Assembly: GCA_001000065.1 (NCBI GenBank)
Contig: LCGZ01000004.1
Span: 62,001-126,000, forward strand
DNA: 64,000 nt
Direction of reading: 5' to 3'
Origin: a candidate division TM6 bacterium GW2011_GWF2_43_87
GTDB taxonomy: Bacteria > Babelota > Babeliae > Babelales > Babelaceae
The translations under genes and the position numbers were made by a program. This document shows positions 7,301-16,313 of this stretch, piece after piece. Within the stretch, counting starts at the first letter, position 1. Each line of letters starts with the position of its first letter. The notes below the pieces were generated by a model. That model made no database searches. It worked only from the letters and a program-made list of their open reading frames with translations, and was not told where the DNA came from.

Positions 7301-10120
7301 AATGTTAATCAAAAGGACAAGCATAATGCGACGCCTTTGTGTTGGGCATGTGCTTCAGGTTATTTTGGTATAGTAAAGTTTCTAGTTGAAAAAGGTGCTG
7401 ACGTAAATGCAAAAGCTCTTGGGGGGGAAACTCCTCTTAGTTTAGTGTGGGATTCAAAGTCTATTAAAATAGAAGATCGAATTAAGATTGCGCTGTTTTT
7501 ATTTGAGAATGGGGCTGCAGGAAGTACGCAAGACAGCGGCTCTAAACCGATTATTGAGACTCTTTGCCTTTATTTAAACAAAGAGCAATGTACAAAGCTT
7601 TTCGTTTCCTTAGTTAAAAGAACTAATGAAGATACTTTTTCACAGATAAAGTTTTTGGCGTTTAATGGCAAGTTAGGTACAAACTTTAAAGATGAACATG
7701 ATAAAACTCTTCTTCATTTAGTCTGCCAGCGCGGTTGGTTTGATCCGGCAAGAATTCTTATCAATAAAGGGTGTGATGTTAATGCAAAGGATCTTTGCGG
7801 TAATACGCCCCTTTATGGAGCCTGTTGTGGAGGATATGCTGAGATAGCGAAGCTTCTTATAGAAAAGGGTGCTGAGGTTTATGTTAAAAATTTGGAAGGC
7901 ACAATTCCACTTGATATTTTAAGGGGGAAAATAACGCCTAAGGAGCGCGCAGAACTTTGTTTAGTATTGTTCAAGAAGAATGGTGTATTGCATAAGTCTT
8001 TAATAAAACGGATAATCCAAGACGGGGCGGATATTAATGTTAAAGATGATAATGATGGCTCTACGCTTTTACATTGGGCTTGTTCACAGGGGTGCTTATC
8101 TCTCGCAAACTTTCTTCTTGAGAAAGGTGCGAATATTGAGGCGAACGATATTGACCTTGACACACCGTTGATGTTGGCGCGCAAGAAGAAAAATTTTGAA
8201 TTGGTAAGATTTCTTCTTGAAAAAGGTGCTTGTGGCAATGCGCAAAACATTTATAGGGAGTCACCATTTACTTATTCTGATGGTGAGAGTAGCCATTACT
8301 ACCGTGTTTACAGCGATTCTGCGGCTGATGGCGGCTACACTCTATTTCACCAGGCTTGCGAGATGGGTGATTACAATTTGGTAAAGCTTTTAATTGAAAG
8401 AGGCGTTAATGTTAATATTAAGAATTTTACGGGTTGGACTCCTTTACATGTAGCGGCTAAGAAGGGTTGTTTTGGTATAGTCAAACTGCTTCTTGAAAGA
8501 GGCGCCAATGTTAATATTGAGAGTTTTACGAATTGGACCCCTTTGCATGTAGCGGCTAAGAATGGTTGTTTTGATACAGTCAAACTGCTTCTTGAAAAAG
8601 GTGCAAATATTAGTGCCAAGAACAATTGGGGGCACACACCTCTGGAGCTAGTGAATATTCAGAAACAGGGTGATATTGCAGATCTCCTTATTGATAAAGC
8701 TGCTGATAATACACCTCTGAATCACGCGTTATTTACCGGTTGCTTTGAAGAGGCGAAGTTACTAATAAGTAAGGGTGCTGAGTTGGCTAACTGTAGTGGT
8801 CTTCGGGCTGAAGCATTTAGCTCTAGTGAGCGAGTTGAATTATGTGCTTGGGCCATTAAGTATGGGTATAAAGACAGTGCAAAATTAGTAAAGATGCTTT
8901 TGGCTAAAAGTGAAGCTATCAATACATGCGATAGTCGTAGACGAACTGTTTTGCATTGGGCTAGCTGCTGCAACTTGCCGGATATTGTAAAGTTTCTTAT
9001 AGACAAAGGGGCAGAGGTTAATACTTACGATGGCGCGGATCATACTCCTCTACATGATGCGTGTTATAATGGCCACGTTGAAGTTGTTAAACTTCTTGCA
9101 AATTCTGGGTCTGCGAAATTTGACCTAGGTACAGCTTGGGGCGCCTTGCCCCTTCATTTAGCATGCCATAACGGTAATCCCGAGATCGTTAAATTGTTAG
9201 TAAATAAGGGATCGTTGGTTGGCGCCAGAGACAACGACCTTTATACGCCGTTGCATTGTGCGTGTCGGTGGCACAATTTACAGGCTGCGCTTTTTTTAAT
9301 TGAAGTGTGGCCATACTATGGCCTTTATGATAAAAACAACGTGGGGATGATGCCATTTGACTATCTTTCTTCAGAAGAACGCTCATGGCTTTTGATATCT
9401 CTTCTCATGCATAAAAATAAAAATTCTAAGGTCCAAGAAGATCTTGTCAAAATGGGTATTGATAGTAAGGCTGTTGATAAGGACGGTAACTCCTTGCTCC
9501 ACTGGGCCTGTAGAAATGGTTCGGCTGATTTAGTTAAACTTCTTATTACAAATGGTGTGCTTGTTGATGTTAAGGGATGGCACAATAGTACTCCACTTCA
9601 TTGGGCGTGTTTCCATGGTTCTTTGGAGAACGTGAAAGTTCTTGTTGAACAAGGAGCTACGGTTAATACTATGACAGAAGATGGACAAACTCCTTTGCAC
9701 TGGGCTTGTCATAGGGATTGTAACGATATTGTAAAGCTTCTTCTTGCAAAAGGTGCTGATATTAATATAAAAGATGCGGATGACAAAATTCCCTTTGATT
9801 ACTTTACTCTTGAACGGCGTACGCAGCTTTTGACATCCATGATGAGCGCACAGGATAAGGATTTTAACATTCAAGAAAATCTGGTTGAATCGGGGGTTGA
9901 TACCAAAACGAAGGTTTTGAATGGTTCAACCTTGCTTCATCATGCGTCAGGGATTGGTAGTCTTAAGTTAGCAAAACTTCTTATTGCAAAAGGGGCTGAT
10001 GTTAATGCTAGCAACCGTTATAACAAGACTCCTCTGCGCGTTGCATGTTCATGTGGGCAGGGCGACATGGTAAAGCTTCTAAGAAAAAACGGCGGATTGT
10101 TTATGAAGAATGGTTTTTGA
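4301..10120 (+). CDS. Giant secreted ankyrin-repeat protein, 1939 aa, about 36 repeats
   Basis: After a signal peptide (residues 1-25) the whole protein is ankyrin repeats; I count about 36 copies of the TPLHWAC-x-G-x-VKLL-x-KGA pattern. No catalytic domain is visible. Roughly ten times the array is broken by a variant repeat in which the TPLH helix is replaced by P-F/I-D-L-L-G, then about 7 residues, then RTELC and a helix, before the next canonical repeat. These variant units recur every 3-5 repeats and may be capping or hinge modules. Two segments are almost identical at DNA level (6095-6243 and 6818-6966) and two adjacent repeats form a 99-bp tandem (8411-8608), showing recent internal duplication. 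Ankyrin arrays bind proteins; the partner is likely a host protein (inference). Expressed alone and closed by a strong terminator. Confidence 0.9.
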   Translation: MKNITCAKKFFAFIVVALCSQQLVATVLIDLIEKKDVQGVKSLLEPNFVVSWFYKSPDVNEKDSEGSTALHWACKKGLMDTIKLLLEKGANIKAVDKSGKKPFDLLGSKGTAQQRTELCMLLLKSGKKVVEIWSIFEHGIDPKMYDADGNTFLHLACQAGDFKIVTLLIAQGSDVSVKNKKQQTSVDLLGVQGSAKERAELCLSLFARNCKDFKPQIEQIIKGGVDVKVKDSQKRSVLHWVCKYGYLDAIKMCMDHEADIHAKDSAGDTPFDFLEKNQRTELCIWLLKTGKKSDEIYTLLKYDIDVKMYDADENTLLHFACQRGNFELVNFLIEKGADVSAKNKNKQTPVELLGAQGSSTERTELCLSILARNCKDFKPQVEQLIKGGVDVNAKDAQGRSLLHWVCKSGYLDAIKVCLDVKADVDSTDFDNYTPLHLACAQENLKVVKILVEKGIAINAKTLLNGHTPLHDACHHGFADIVEFLLVNGASVNIQDKHDETPLHWACQSGCLNVVKVLIEKGARFDIKGKDGKLPFDLLEQKQRTELCGLLIKHGKQKAVDSVQDLIKRGVDLTKQDGEGCTLLHFVNSCFIDSANLLIEQGANIEAKDGQGESPLFAACKNGCFDAVKFFITKGADVNTKNKAGDTPLLWAYKNGGFGLGTLLIENGASIAAIDKDGKGPIEVLATQDCAPQYRPGLLMLLIKKGCRDTSRLKALLSHNDFDINAPDINGNTALHYACEAGYFDVIKFLVKEGANFDVKNDDEKSPIDLLGVKGTLCQRTELFFLLCARENGCALMKLVDGGIDVGVCDGDGKTVLHHACQDSFLTFLWFEIGLLKKFIEQGADIEAKDGQGESPLFAACKNGCFDAVKFFITKGADVNTKNKAGDTPLMLACKKGQLQVARYLIEHGAKACMEDKDGHSPIDLLGEQGTPRERAKICLSLCALGGDGIENEIKRMIQVKKLVKDGVDLEVTGFEGGTLLHYASGNGYLDLVKLLVEKGVNVNQKDKHNATPLCWACASGYFGIVKFLVEKGADVNAKALGGETPLSLVWDSKSIKIEDRIKIALFLFENGAAGSTQDSGSKPIIETLCLYLNKEQCTKLFVSLVKRTNEDTFSQIKFLAFNGKLGTNFKDEHDKTLLHLVCQRGWFDPARILINKGCDVNAKDLCGNTPLYGACCGGYAEIAKLLIEKGAEVYVKNLEGTIPLDILRGKITPKERAELCLVLFKKNGVLHKSLIKRIIQDGADINVKDDNDGSTLLHWACSQGCLSLANFLLEKGANIEANDIDLDTPLMLARKKKNFELVRFLLEKGACGNAQNIYRESPFTYSDGESSHYYRVYSDSAADGGYTLFHQACEMGDYNLVKLLIERGVNVNIKNFTGWTPLHVAAKKGCFGIVKLLLERGANVNIESFTNWTPLHVAAKNGCFDTVKLLLEKGANISAKNNWGHTPLELVNIQKQGDIADLLIDKAADNTPLNHALFTGCFEEAKLLISKGAELANCSGLRAEAFSSSERVELCAWAIKYGYKDSAKLVKMLLAKSEAINTCDSRRRTVLHWASCCNLPDIVKFLIDKGAEVNTYDGADHTPLHDACYNGHVEVVKLLANSGSAKFDLGTAWGALPLHLACHNGNPEIVKLLVNKGSLVGARDNDLYTPLHCACRWHNLQAALFLIEVWPYYGLYDKNNVGMMPFDYLSSEERSWLLISLLMHKNKNSKVQEDLVKMGIDSKAVDKDGNSLLHWACRNGSADLVKLLITNGVLVDVKGWHNSTPLHWACFHGSLENVKVLVEQGATVNTMTEDGQTPLHWACHRDCNDIVKLLLAKGADINIKDADDKIPFDYFTLERRTQLLTSMMSAQDKDFNIQENLVESGVDTKTKVLNGSTLLHHASGIGSLKLAKLLIAKGADVNASNRYNKTPLRVACSCGQGDMVKLLRKNGGLFMKNGF
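6095..6243 (+). repeat. Near-identical internal ankyrin segment, copy 1
   Basis: This 149-bp stretch matches 6818-6966 with only two substitutions I can see (at 6107 and in the GGCTGC/GGCTGT codon pair). The offset is 723 bp, exactly 241 codons, so the frame is kept. Flanking repeats are much less alike, which suggests gene conversion or a recent duplication. Confidence 0.85.
6818..6966 (+). repeat. Near-identical internal ankyrin segment, copy 2
   Basis: Second copy of the segment at 6095-6243. It encodes the same two ankyrin repeats (IEAKDGQGESPLFAACKNG and following). The upstream sequence, with TFLWFEIGLLKKF, is unrelated to that of copy 1. Confidence 0.85.
8411..8608 (+). repeat. 99-bp tandem ankyrin repeat, two units
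   Basis: Units 8411-8509 and 8510-8608 each encode one 33-residue ankyrin repeat (starting VNI) and are nearly identical at DNA level, unlike other repeats in the gene. This is the pattern expected from slippage or unequal crossing-over. Confidence 0.75.
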
Positions 10121-10158
10121 GTTTTTCGAACAAACTAATAGATCTATTTTTTGATTGT

Positions 10159-10193
10159 GCCTCGCTGGCTTTTGGGTCAGCGAGGCTATTTTT
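10159..10193 (+). terminator. Rho-independent terminator after the giant ankyrin gene
   Basis: Perfect 9-bp stem GCCTCGCTG (10159-10167) with CAGCGAGGC (10178-10186), a 10-nt loop, then TATTTTT. It lies 39 bp after the stop codon. Confidence 0.85.
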
Positions 10194-10246
10194 GTGTATC
10201 TTTTTCTTGCTTTGCAAAGTGAGGAGAGGTTTGTGAAAGGGATTGA

Positions 10247-12484
10247 TTACATCCTTTGTGGCAGTTGACTCAATACCTCTCTTGAATCAAGAGGAAGTGT
10301 GCCAACCATCTCCTGCATATTGTGTTGAGCTCGCTCAAAACCTTGTTTTACGATGAGATCGATAAAGTCCATGGGCTTGATACCAATTTCCGCAGCTTGG
10401 TGGAATAGGCAGGTTGCAGGAGTTAAACCGGGTAAGGTATTTATTTCAATAATAACTACGCGCTCTTTACCTGTTTTGCTTTGATTGCTTGATTGGTAAA
10501 AACAGTCGATGCGAACATACCCTTTGCAGCCTACCGTTTTAAAGACCTCTTCTGCGGTCTTTTGAACCAGTTGTATGGCGGCTGGAGGTAAATTTGCAGG
10601 GGTTTGGTTTTCGCCTGCTCCGGGTAGGAATTTCTCTTCTATAGTGAGAATGCCTTTTGCTGCAATAGATTGACTTGGGGGGAGAGCATAAGGCTTGTCG
10701 TTGCCTATTACCCCAATGGTGACTTCGGTTCCTTCAATCAACTCTTCAACCAACGCAAACTCTTTGCTTTCAAAGATCTTTTTAAGTGCAGCCTCAAATT
10801 CAACTTGATTGTCAGCACGCTGGACGAGTACGCTGCACCCATCATCGTGGGGTTTTAAAACGACTGGAAACCCAAGTGGGCAGGGTAGTGATTCGCAGTT
10901 TATAGCCGTTGCTCTGTTGATGAGAACATGCTGTGGAATGGCAAAGCCACAGGAATCAAGTAGCTCATTGGTACGGTATTTATCCATGCAGAGTGCGCTG
11001 GCTAGCACGGGTGAACCATTGTATGGCAAACCGAGCATTTCAAGCGTGCCTTGGACGCATCCGTTTTCACCTTTTCCGCCATGAAGTCCGATGAATATAA
11101 AATCAAACAGCTCGGGCAATTTGTGCCACGGAATGTGGGTTGTTGGATCTAGTAGTTCTTCAATTTCATCCGTTTTATTGCGTACCAAAAGACGCTGACT
11201 TAAAGTAAAAATCTCATCCTTGCTGCTTATAAAAAGCGGGGTAGTTTCATAATGGTGCGGTGAGAGTTTGTAACATACATTGCGGCCTGATTCTAAAGAG
11301 ATCTCTTTTTCGTTGGAAGAGCCTCCTAGAAGAACCCCTACACGAATCTTTTTTTCTGGCGCTTTCATTGAATCTGTATCCATTTTTTTATTTTTTTCAT
11401 TGAGTACAGCCCCTAGGCGGTACGCATGCAATTCAGTTTCAATAAGGTGGTTGATAAAACCCGTATGTGTCATATCTACTTCTGCAGCCTGCAGGAAAGC
11501 GTAACTTGACGGACTCATACCTGAAAAACTATTAGGGTCTGTGATGGCAACAGAACCATCGTTGAGCAAAAAGCCGTCAATTCGTCCTAAGTTTGAAAAG
11601 CCCAGTACATTCATAACCTGCACTGCAGCTTCTTGTATGGCGCGTATCTCATGGGGCATGCATCGAGCAGGTGTATGCTTTTCTGCACGTCCTGGCATGT
11701 ATTTTTGGTCATAATCAAAAAGGGCAGAATTTTTTTCCACCACTATTTCAGTGGGTGGCAAGGGAAGAAAATTACTCGTCTTTATGTCAGTTATAACAAT
11801 GCAAGAAAATTCCATGCCCTCAAGTGTTTCTTCAACTATAACGGATTGAATCTTTTGTGGAGCAACAAAGCATGCTTTATGAACCGCTGTAAGAAGCTCT
11901 TGTAGATTATTAACCTTGGATACCCCTAAGCTAGAACCTTCATTTACTGGTTTTACTATAAGGGGGTACGAGAGGTTTTCTTTTCTTAGGCGCTCTTCTA
12001 GTAGTACAGCGCCCTTATCTAATTCACGAATTTCATAGGGATATAACGTTATGCCTAGTGGCACTCTAATTTTTGCGGCTTTTAGGAATTCTTTCTGCAA
12101 AGATTTATCCATGCCAAGCGAACTTGCAAGTACTTTAGAGCCAAAATAAGGGATCCCCAAAACTTCTAAAAACCCTTGTATACACCCATCTTCACCATAA
12201 CGACCATGCATGGCGATAAACGCAAAATCTATGCGTGTTTTTAGATCATCCCATGACAGAGGTTCGGCCTCTGAGGCTAACCGATGTTCAAAGTCTGCGA
12301 TTTTGCCACGATGCAAAAATCTCCAGGGAAGAATAAATAGTTGCCCGGTTGCAGTCTGGAAAATAGGCAGTAGATCGTAACGTGAGGTATCTAAATGGTC
12401 ACTTATGGTGCGGCCTGAGTTGAGCGAAACTTCGCGCTCGATCGACTTGCCACCCATAAAGATCCCAACTCGTAATGGGTGCAT
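10247..12484 (-). CDS. ddl: Tandem D-alanine--D-alanine ligase fusion (Ddl-Ddl), 745 aa
   Basis: Ddl joins two D-alanines for peptidoglycan precursors and is normally ~300-370 aa. This protein has two complete Ddl-like halves: 1-365 and about 379-745, each starting with VG(I/V)..GG-S-x-E-(R/K)-E and each with MDK, ATP-grasp and RID motifs. The halves have decayed differently. The N-half keeps the GSSLGVS loop (183-189) and the catalytic-type Tyr258 in FDYDQKY, but the metal motif usually EIN is D316-P-N318. The C-half keeps EINTLPG (680-686), but the loop is GCSVLV (549-554) and the Tyr position is Ile615. It may need both halves, or only one may be active. Start has AAAGG about 10 nt upstream. 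Divergent from orn. Confidence 0.9.
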   Translation of the reverse strand: MHPLRVGIFMGGKSIEREVSLNSGRTISDHLDTSRYDLLPIFQTATGQLFILPWRFLHRGKIADFEHRLASEAEPLSWDDLKTRIDFAFIAMHGRYGEDGCIQGFLEVLGIPYFGSKVLASSLGMDKSLQKEFLKAAKIRVPLGITLYPYEIRELDKGAVLLEERLRKENLSYPLIVKPVNEGSSLGVSKVNNLQELLTAVHKACFVAPQKIQSVIVEETLEGMEFSCIVITDIKTSNFLPLPPTEIVVEKNSALFDYDQKYMPGRAEKHTPARCMPHEIRAIQEAAVQVMNVLGFSNLGRIDGFLLNDGSVAITDPNSFSGMSPSSYAFLQAAEVDMTHTGFINHLIETELHAYRLGAVLNEKNKKMDTDSMKAPEKKIRVGVLLGGSSNEKEISLESGRNVCYKLSPHHYETTPLFISSKDEIFTLSQRLLVRNKTDEIEELLDPTTHIPWHKLPELFDFIFIGLHGGKGENGCVQGTLEMLGLPYNGSPVLASALCMDKYRTNELLDSCGFAIPQHVLINRATAINCESLPCPLGFPVVLKPHDDGCSVLVQRADNQVEFEAALKKIFESKEFALVEELIEGTEVTIGVIGNDKPYALPPSQSIAAKGILTIEEKFLPGAGENQTPANLPPAAIQLVQKTAEEVFKTVGCKGYVRIDCFYQSSNQSKTGKERVVIIEINTLPGLTPATCLFHQAAEIGIKPMDFIDLIVKQGFERAQHNMQEMVGTLPLDSREVLSQLPQRM

Positions 12485-12588
12485 GAAAGTTGACCTTTCA
12501 GTATCAATAGATAAGTTATGAGGTTAAAAGTATATTCACTTGTAAGTGTACCATGATTTTTATTTTAACTCTAAAACTTGGGGGAAAT

Positions 12589-13146
12589 ATGGGGAAAAAA
12601 GAAGGACTGTCATCTTATGGACTTTTATGGATAGATATGGAGATGACAGGGCTTGATTCATCCCGCGATGTTATTCTAGAAGTGGCTGCTGTAGCTACTG
12701 ATCTGCAGCTTAAAAACATACAAGAAGGCCCCTCTTTGGTCGTTCATCAGCCTGAAGAAAAGCTTGCTCTCATGGATGCGTGGTGCCAGGAGCACCACGC
12801 AGCGTCGGGGCTTGTAGATTCTGTGCGAGCATCCAAGCTTACCGTGGAACAGGCAGAAGATCTTTTACTCGCCTTTGTCCAGGAGTATTGCTCGCATGAT
12901 CGTCTTCTATTTGCCGGGAATACGGTCTACCAGGATAGAGCTTTTTTGGCACGTTATATGCCGCGCTTGAATGCCAAAGGACACTATCGCCTTGTGGATG
13001 TGTCGTCGATAAAAGAGCTTGTGGTTGTATGGTACAAGAATGACCCCATGGCCCACTTTAAAAAAGGCAAAGCACATCGTGCGCTTACGGATGTTTACGA
13101 GTCTATAGAGGAGCTTAGACATTATCGACAGAATTTTTTTGTATGA
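12589..13146 (+). CDS. orn: Oligoribonuclease, DEDDh 3'-5' exonuclease
   Basis: Orn degrades 2-5 nt RNA to mononucleotides in the cytoplasm and is usually ~180 aa; this is 185 aa. The DEDDh residues are all present: D16 and E18 in WIDMEMTG, D116 in YQDRAF, H163 in KAHRALTD and D168. Family signatures ALMDAWC..HHAASGL and DVSSIKEL are clear. The ATG at 12589 is chosen because GGGGG ends 4 nt before it and the protein then starts like other Orn proteins; an in-frame ATG at 12553 adds 12 poorly conserved residues. It faces the ddl fusion divergently. Confidence 0.95.
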   Translation: MGKKEGLSSYGLLWIDMEMTGLDSSRDVILEVAAVATDLQLKNIQEGPSLVVHQPEEKLALMDAWCQEHHAASGLVDSVRASKLTVEQAEDLLLAFVQEYCSHDRLLFAGNTVYQDRAFLARYMPRLNAKGHYRLVDVSSIKELVVVWYKNDPMAHFKKGKAHRALTDVYESIEELRHYRQNFFV

Positions 13147-13346
13147 ATCTTTAGGGGGCTGCTTTTAGCCATTTTTCAAGAGTCAGTTCTTTCAGGAAAT
13201 AAAAAATTGTGGTAAGATGGTACACATTGGTTTAGCTTTGCGAATAGTCTTCTTGTATTGTGTACTATGTTACCATGCGTATGTGCTATAAAATTAATGG
13301 CATCTAGAGCACGTTATTTCTTGATAAAATGGATGGAGGAGATTCG

Positions 13347-15530
13347 GTGAAAAAGATTTCTTTGCCCCTTTTCTTGTGGGTATTTACGGTTTTAGGTGCG
13401 TCCTGTTTTTCGCCTATAGAGGCAATTACTGGTGCACAGGTTTTGTCTTATGGTAAGCAGACTGTTTTTTCTGCGTGCAATAAAGTTGTTGCTGTCCCTA
13501 AGTCTATAGGGTCTGCCCTATGGAGTAGAGCGTATAATGGGGCGGTTGGGTTTAAATCGAGAGCTGGCAGAGTGGCGGCTTTTTCACGTAGCCATCCTTA
13601 TTTAACGTTAATGGGGCTTGGGGTAGCAGGAGTTGCTTCGTTAGTTATTACTCGAGTAACGGGATTTTCAAGCTTTATGGAACGTTCATATTATGGGGGA
13701 CAGTCTTGTTTACTCCATAATGCCGCGTTTAAGGGCGACGTGAACGCTTTGAGGATTTTGCTTTTACTTGGCCTTGATGTAAATAGTAAGGATATTTTTG
13801 GTCGTACGCCGCTACACTGTGCCATTTTGGCCAATAGTAAGAATGCGGTCAAATTTTTAATGCAAGCAGGTGCCGATATTGATAAGGCCGATCATGCGGG
13901 CGATCTACCTTTGCACTATGCCGTCAGAAAAGGACATCAAGATATTCTTGATTGGTTTGCTTCAAGTTATAATGATGTAAACGCATGGTATTATAAATTG
14001 TGTCAGCGGCAGAAGAGAGGCGAACGGCTTATGGTTGTACAGCTTGCTCTTTTGGAAGGTAATTCACAGCTGTTTGACCAGGTGTTTCAACGTCGTGTTC
14101 AGGATCAAAACTTGTTTTTAGGAATGGGTGGCGATGTGCCTAGACCTCTGTTAAATTATTGTGCTGAGATGGGGTATAAAGATGCGGTAGTAAATCTTTT
14201 GAGTAAAATCAATTCTCCACCACAGGATACAGACTCTCTTGGACGAAATGCATTCTTTTATGCAGTTATTAATGGGCATTTTGATATAGCCGATATATTA
14301 ATTCAGTACGGAGGTGTTGCTGCGCAGGCGTGGATGGGTGCAGTCGATACTTTAGGCAAAACTGTTTTGCATGAGGCGTTTGCACAAGGAAATATAGCGG
14401 CTATTGAGTATCTGTTGAGCAAAGATGACAATGGTATGCCTAGTCTTTTGGTTCGGGATCCCAACGGAGTGTTTCCTATTACCAATGCGCTTTTGTCAGG
14501 CTTTGATAGCGTTGTTAGGCAGACTTTGAAGAGTATAAAAACAGTAAATCCTTCCCTTATAAAGAATTTGTTTTTCGGAGCCGTTTGCCACGGTAAAAAC
14601 ATAGAGCTTGTGCAATTTTTGCTGGATCAGAAATTTGTGAAGTTGGGTGTGAAAAACGATCAGGGTGATACCGCGTGGGATTTAGCAGTAAAGAATGGAC
14701 ACCTGGACGAGATGAAGTTATTGGTTAGCAAGGGTGTTGATATTAATAAAGTCGATGCTTTTGGGAACTCCTATCTTTTGTTATATGTGACTCACTATAA
14801 TACGACAGCAGTGCACTCTCTTCTTGAATTGGGTGCGGATCCAAATATAGCAAATAAAAAGGGGCAAACCCCTATTCTTGAAGCAATTGATCAAAAAAAA
14901 GCTGATTTGGTCGAAGAATTGGTTAAAAAAGGTGCGGATCTCTGTTACAAAAATCAGGCGGGCGAAACACCCCTATCGTTGGCTATTTCTACTCTGCCTA
15001 AATGTAGTTATGGGTGCCCACATGCAAATTTGAATTGCGCGTTAGGCGCGGTGTTTAATCTGGTGGCTCATGGGGCTGATTTAAACCAACCATGTGGTCC
15101 TAATGATGAGTTTCTTCCGGCTTGCATGATATTGAGAAAAAAACTGCTTGCGAGCAAGGCAGATGTTGTTAAGTTTTTTGGGCCTCATGCAAATGGCATG
15201 CGCATTAAAATTAATCTCGTGGAGAATGGCTCTGGTGAAACTCCGTTGCATTGTGCTATTGAAAGGAATGATGAAGATGCAATAGAATGCTTACTGGAGC
15301 ACAATCGCCTTATTTCTGCTTTTCTTAATATTCAGGACAAAAAGGGTCGAACCCCACTCCATTGGGCAGTTTCTTCGGGTTGGCTGATAAAATTAGATGA
15401 TCGTTTAGAACGTGTTAAAAAACTTGTGAAGCTTGGTGCGTGCTGCAATATTAAAGATGCAGAGGGCCATTATCCAGTTGATCTGGCTCAAGATGAAGAG
15501 ATCAAGCAGATAGTGAAACTACCTGCTTGA
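13347..15530 (+). CDS. Secreted ankyrin-repeat protein, 727 aa
   Basis: The GTG at 13347 is the likely start: GGAGGA ends 6 nt upstream and the product starts with a typical signal peptide (MKKISLPLFLWVFTVLGASC). The in-frame ATG at 13329 lacks a ribosome binding site. Residues ~85-105 form a second hydrophobic stretch rich in Gly/Ala/Val, possibly a membrane helix. From ~115 onward come about a dozen ankyrin repeats, in two blocks separated by more divergent helical units (for example around QRRVQDQNLFLGMGGDVP). No enzymatic motif is seen. The repeat sequence differs from the giant ankyrin protein and lacks its RTELC variant units. Convergent with the TPR gene. Confidence 0.85.
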   Translation: MKKISLPLFLWVFTVLGASCFSPIEAITGAQVLSYGKQTVFSACNKVVAVPKSIGSALWSRAYNGAVGFKSRAGRVAAFSRSHPYLTLMGLGVAGVASLVITRVTGFSSFMERSYYGGQSCLLHNAAFKGDVNALRILLLLGLDVNSKDIFGRTPLHCAILANSKNAVKFLMQAGADIDKADHAGDLPLHYAVRKGHQDILDWFASSYNDVNAWYYKLCQRQKRGERLMVVQLALLEGNSQLFDQVFQRRVQDQNLFLGMGGDVPRPLLNYCAEMGYKDAVVNLLSKINSPPQDTDSLGRNAFFYAVINGHFDIADILIQYGGVAAQAWMGAVDTLGKTVLHEAFAQGNIAAIEYLLSKDDNGMPSLLVRDPNGVFPITNALLSGFDSVVRQTLKSIKTVNPSLIKNLFFGAVCHGKNIELVQFLLDQKFVKLGVKNDQGDTAWDLAVKNGHLDEMKLLVSKGVDINKVDAFGNSYLLLYVTHYNTTAVHSLLELGADPNIANKKGQTPILEAIDQKKADLVEELVKKGADLCYKNQAGETPLSLAISTLPKCSYGCPHANLNCALGAVFNLVAHGADLNQPCGPNDEFLPACMILRKKLLASKADVVKFFGPHANGMRIKINLVENGSGETPLHCAIERNDEDAIECLLEHNRLISAFLNIQDKKGRTPLHWAVSSGWLIKLDDRLERVKKLVKLGACCNIKDAEGHYPVDLAQDEEIKQIVKLPA

Positions 15531-15551
15531 TGGTGGTACGTAAAATCTGAT

Positions 15552-16313
15552 TTAGACTAGTTCGTTTTTGTAAACGATATATCCAAGATTATGGTAAGGA
15601 AGGCGATAGAGACTATTTGAAGCTATCGCTTTTTTAAAGAACGCAATAGCATCTTTGGTCTTCCCTTCTAAATAAAGAGCACATCCTAAATCATTTAACG
15701 ATGCGAAATTCTGAGCGTTTAATTCTAGTGCTTTGTGGAAATAATGCATGGCTTCTTCAAGTTGTCCGCGATCGTACGATACAGAGCCTAAGTTGTGGAA
15801 GGCGTAGTCAAAAGTTTTGTCTAATTCTGTTGCTTTGAGAAAGTATTCGTGTGCTTTATCAAATTCTCCAAGGTGCATGTGTGCGATGCCAAGGTTGTTT
15901 AAAATAGGTGCACTGGTTGGATTAGTGACGGTGGCTTTTTCTAGGTATTCTTTTGCTTGTGCATGGAGATTGTGGGCAAGGAAAAGGGTGCCTAAGTTAT
16001 AGAAAGCTCCGGTGCATTGGGGGTTAATTTCTGATGCTTTCTTTAAAAAATTAATGCCCTCTTGAACGGCTCCCTGTGCAGACAAAATTGCACCCATATT
16101 ATTTAACAGTTCTGCCGATTCTGGGCTCTCTTCAAGGGCTTTTTTATAGGCTTCGGTTGTTTTTTCTATATCATGTTGTTCAAAGAAGCGATTTGCACTT
16201 TCTAAAAATTCTTCCGCTTTTTTAGAGGCTTTCTGGGCTTTGTTGTAGTAAATGTACGGCGTAGTTAATGTTGTGGTCATTAACTGTTTTTTCTCTTCAG
16301 CTCTTTGTGCCAT
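15552..16313 (-). CDS. Cytoplasmic TPR-repeat protein, 253 aa
   Basis: Six to seven tetratricopeptide repeats run from about residue 35 to the C-terminus, with the usual spacing of W/L, G/A, Y, A and P positions (for example ALEESPESAELLNNMG and ALELNAQNFASLNDLG). TPRs are protein-interaction scaffolds. There is no signal peptide, unlike most neighbours, so it probably acts in the cytoplasm. The start is supported by AAAGGA 7 nt upstream. No partner domain is attached. Confidence 0.85.
   Translation of the reverse strand: MAQRAEEKKQLMTTTLTTPYIYYNKAQKASKKAEEFLESANRFFEQHDIEKTTEAYKKALEESPESAELLNNMGAILSAQGAVQEGINFLKKASEINPQCTGAFYNLGTLFLAHNLHAQAKEYLEKATVTNPTSAPILNNLGIAHMHLGEFDKAHEYFLKATELDKTFDYAFHNLGSVSYDRGQLEEAMHYFHKALELNAQNFASLNDLGCALYLEGKTKDAIAFFKKAIASNSLYRLPYHNLGYIVYKNELV

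Noticed and set aside
5818-8637. Several minus-strand ORFs inside the giant ankyrin gene
   Set aside because: They are antisense shadows. The repeated ankyrin codons keep the opposite strand open, and their translations (for example ILAPFS repeats) are mirror products with no start signals.
10045-10236. 63-aa plus-strand ORF overlapping the end of the ankyrin gene
   Set aside because: It overlaps the ankyrin C-terminus and the terminator hairpin, and has no ribosome binding site.
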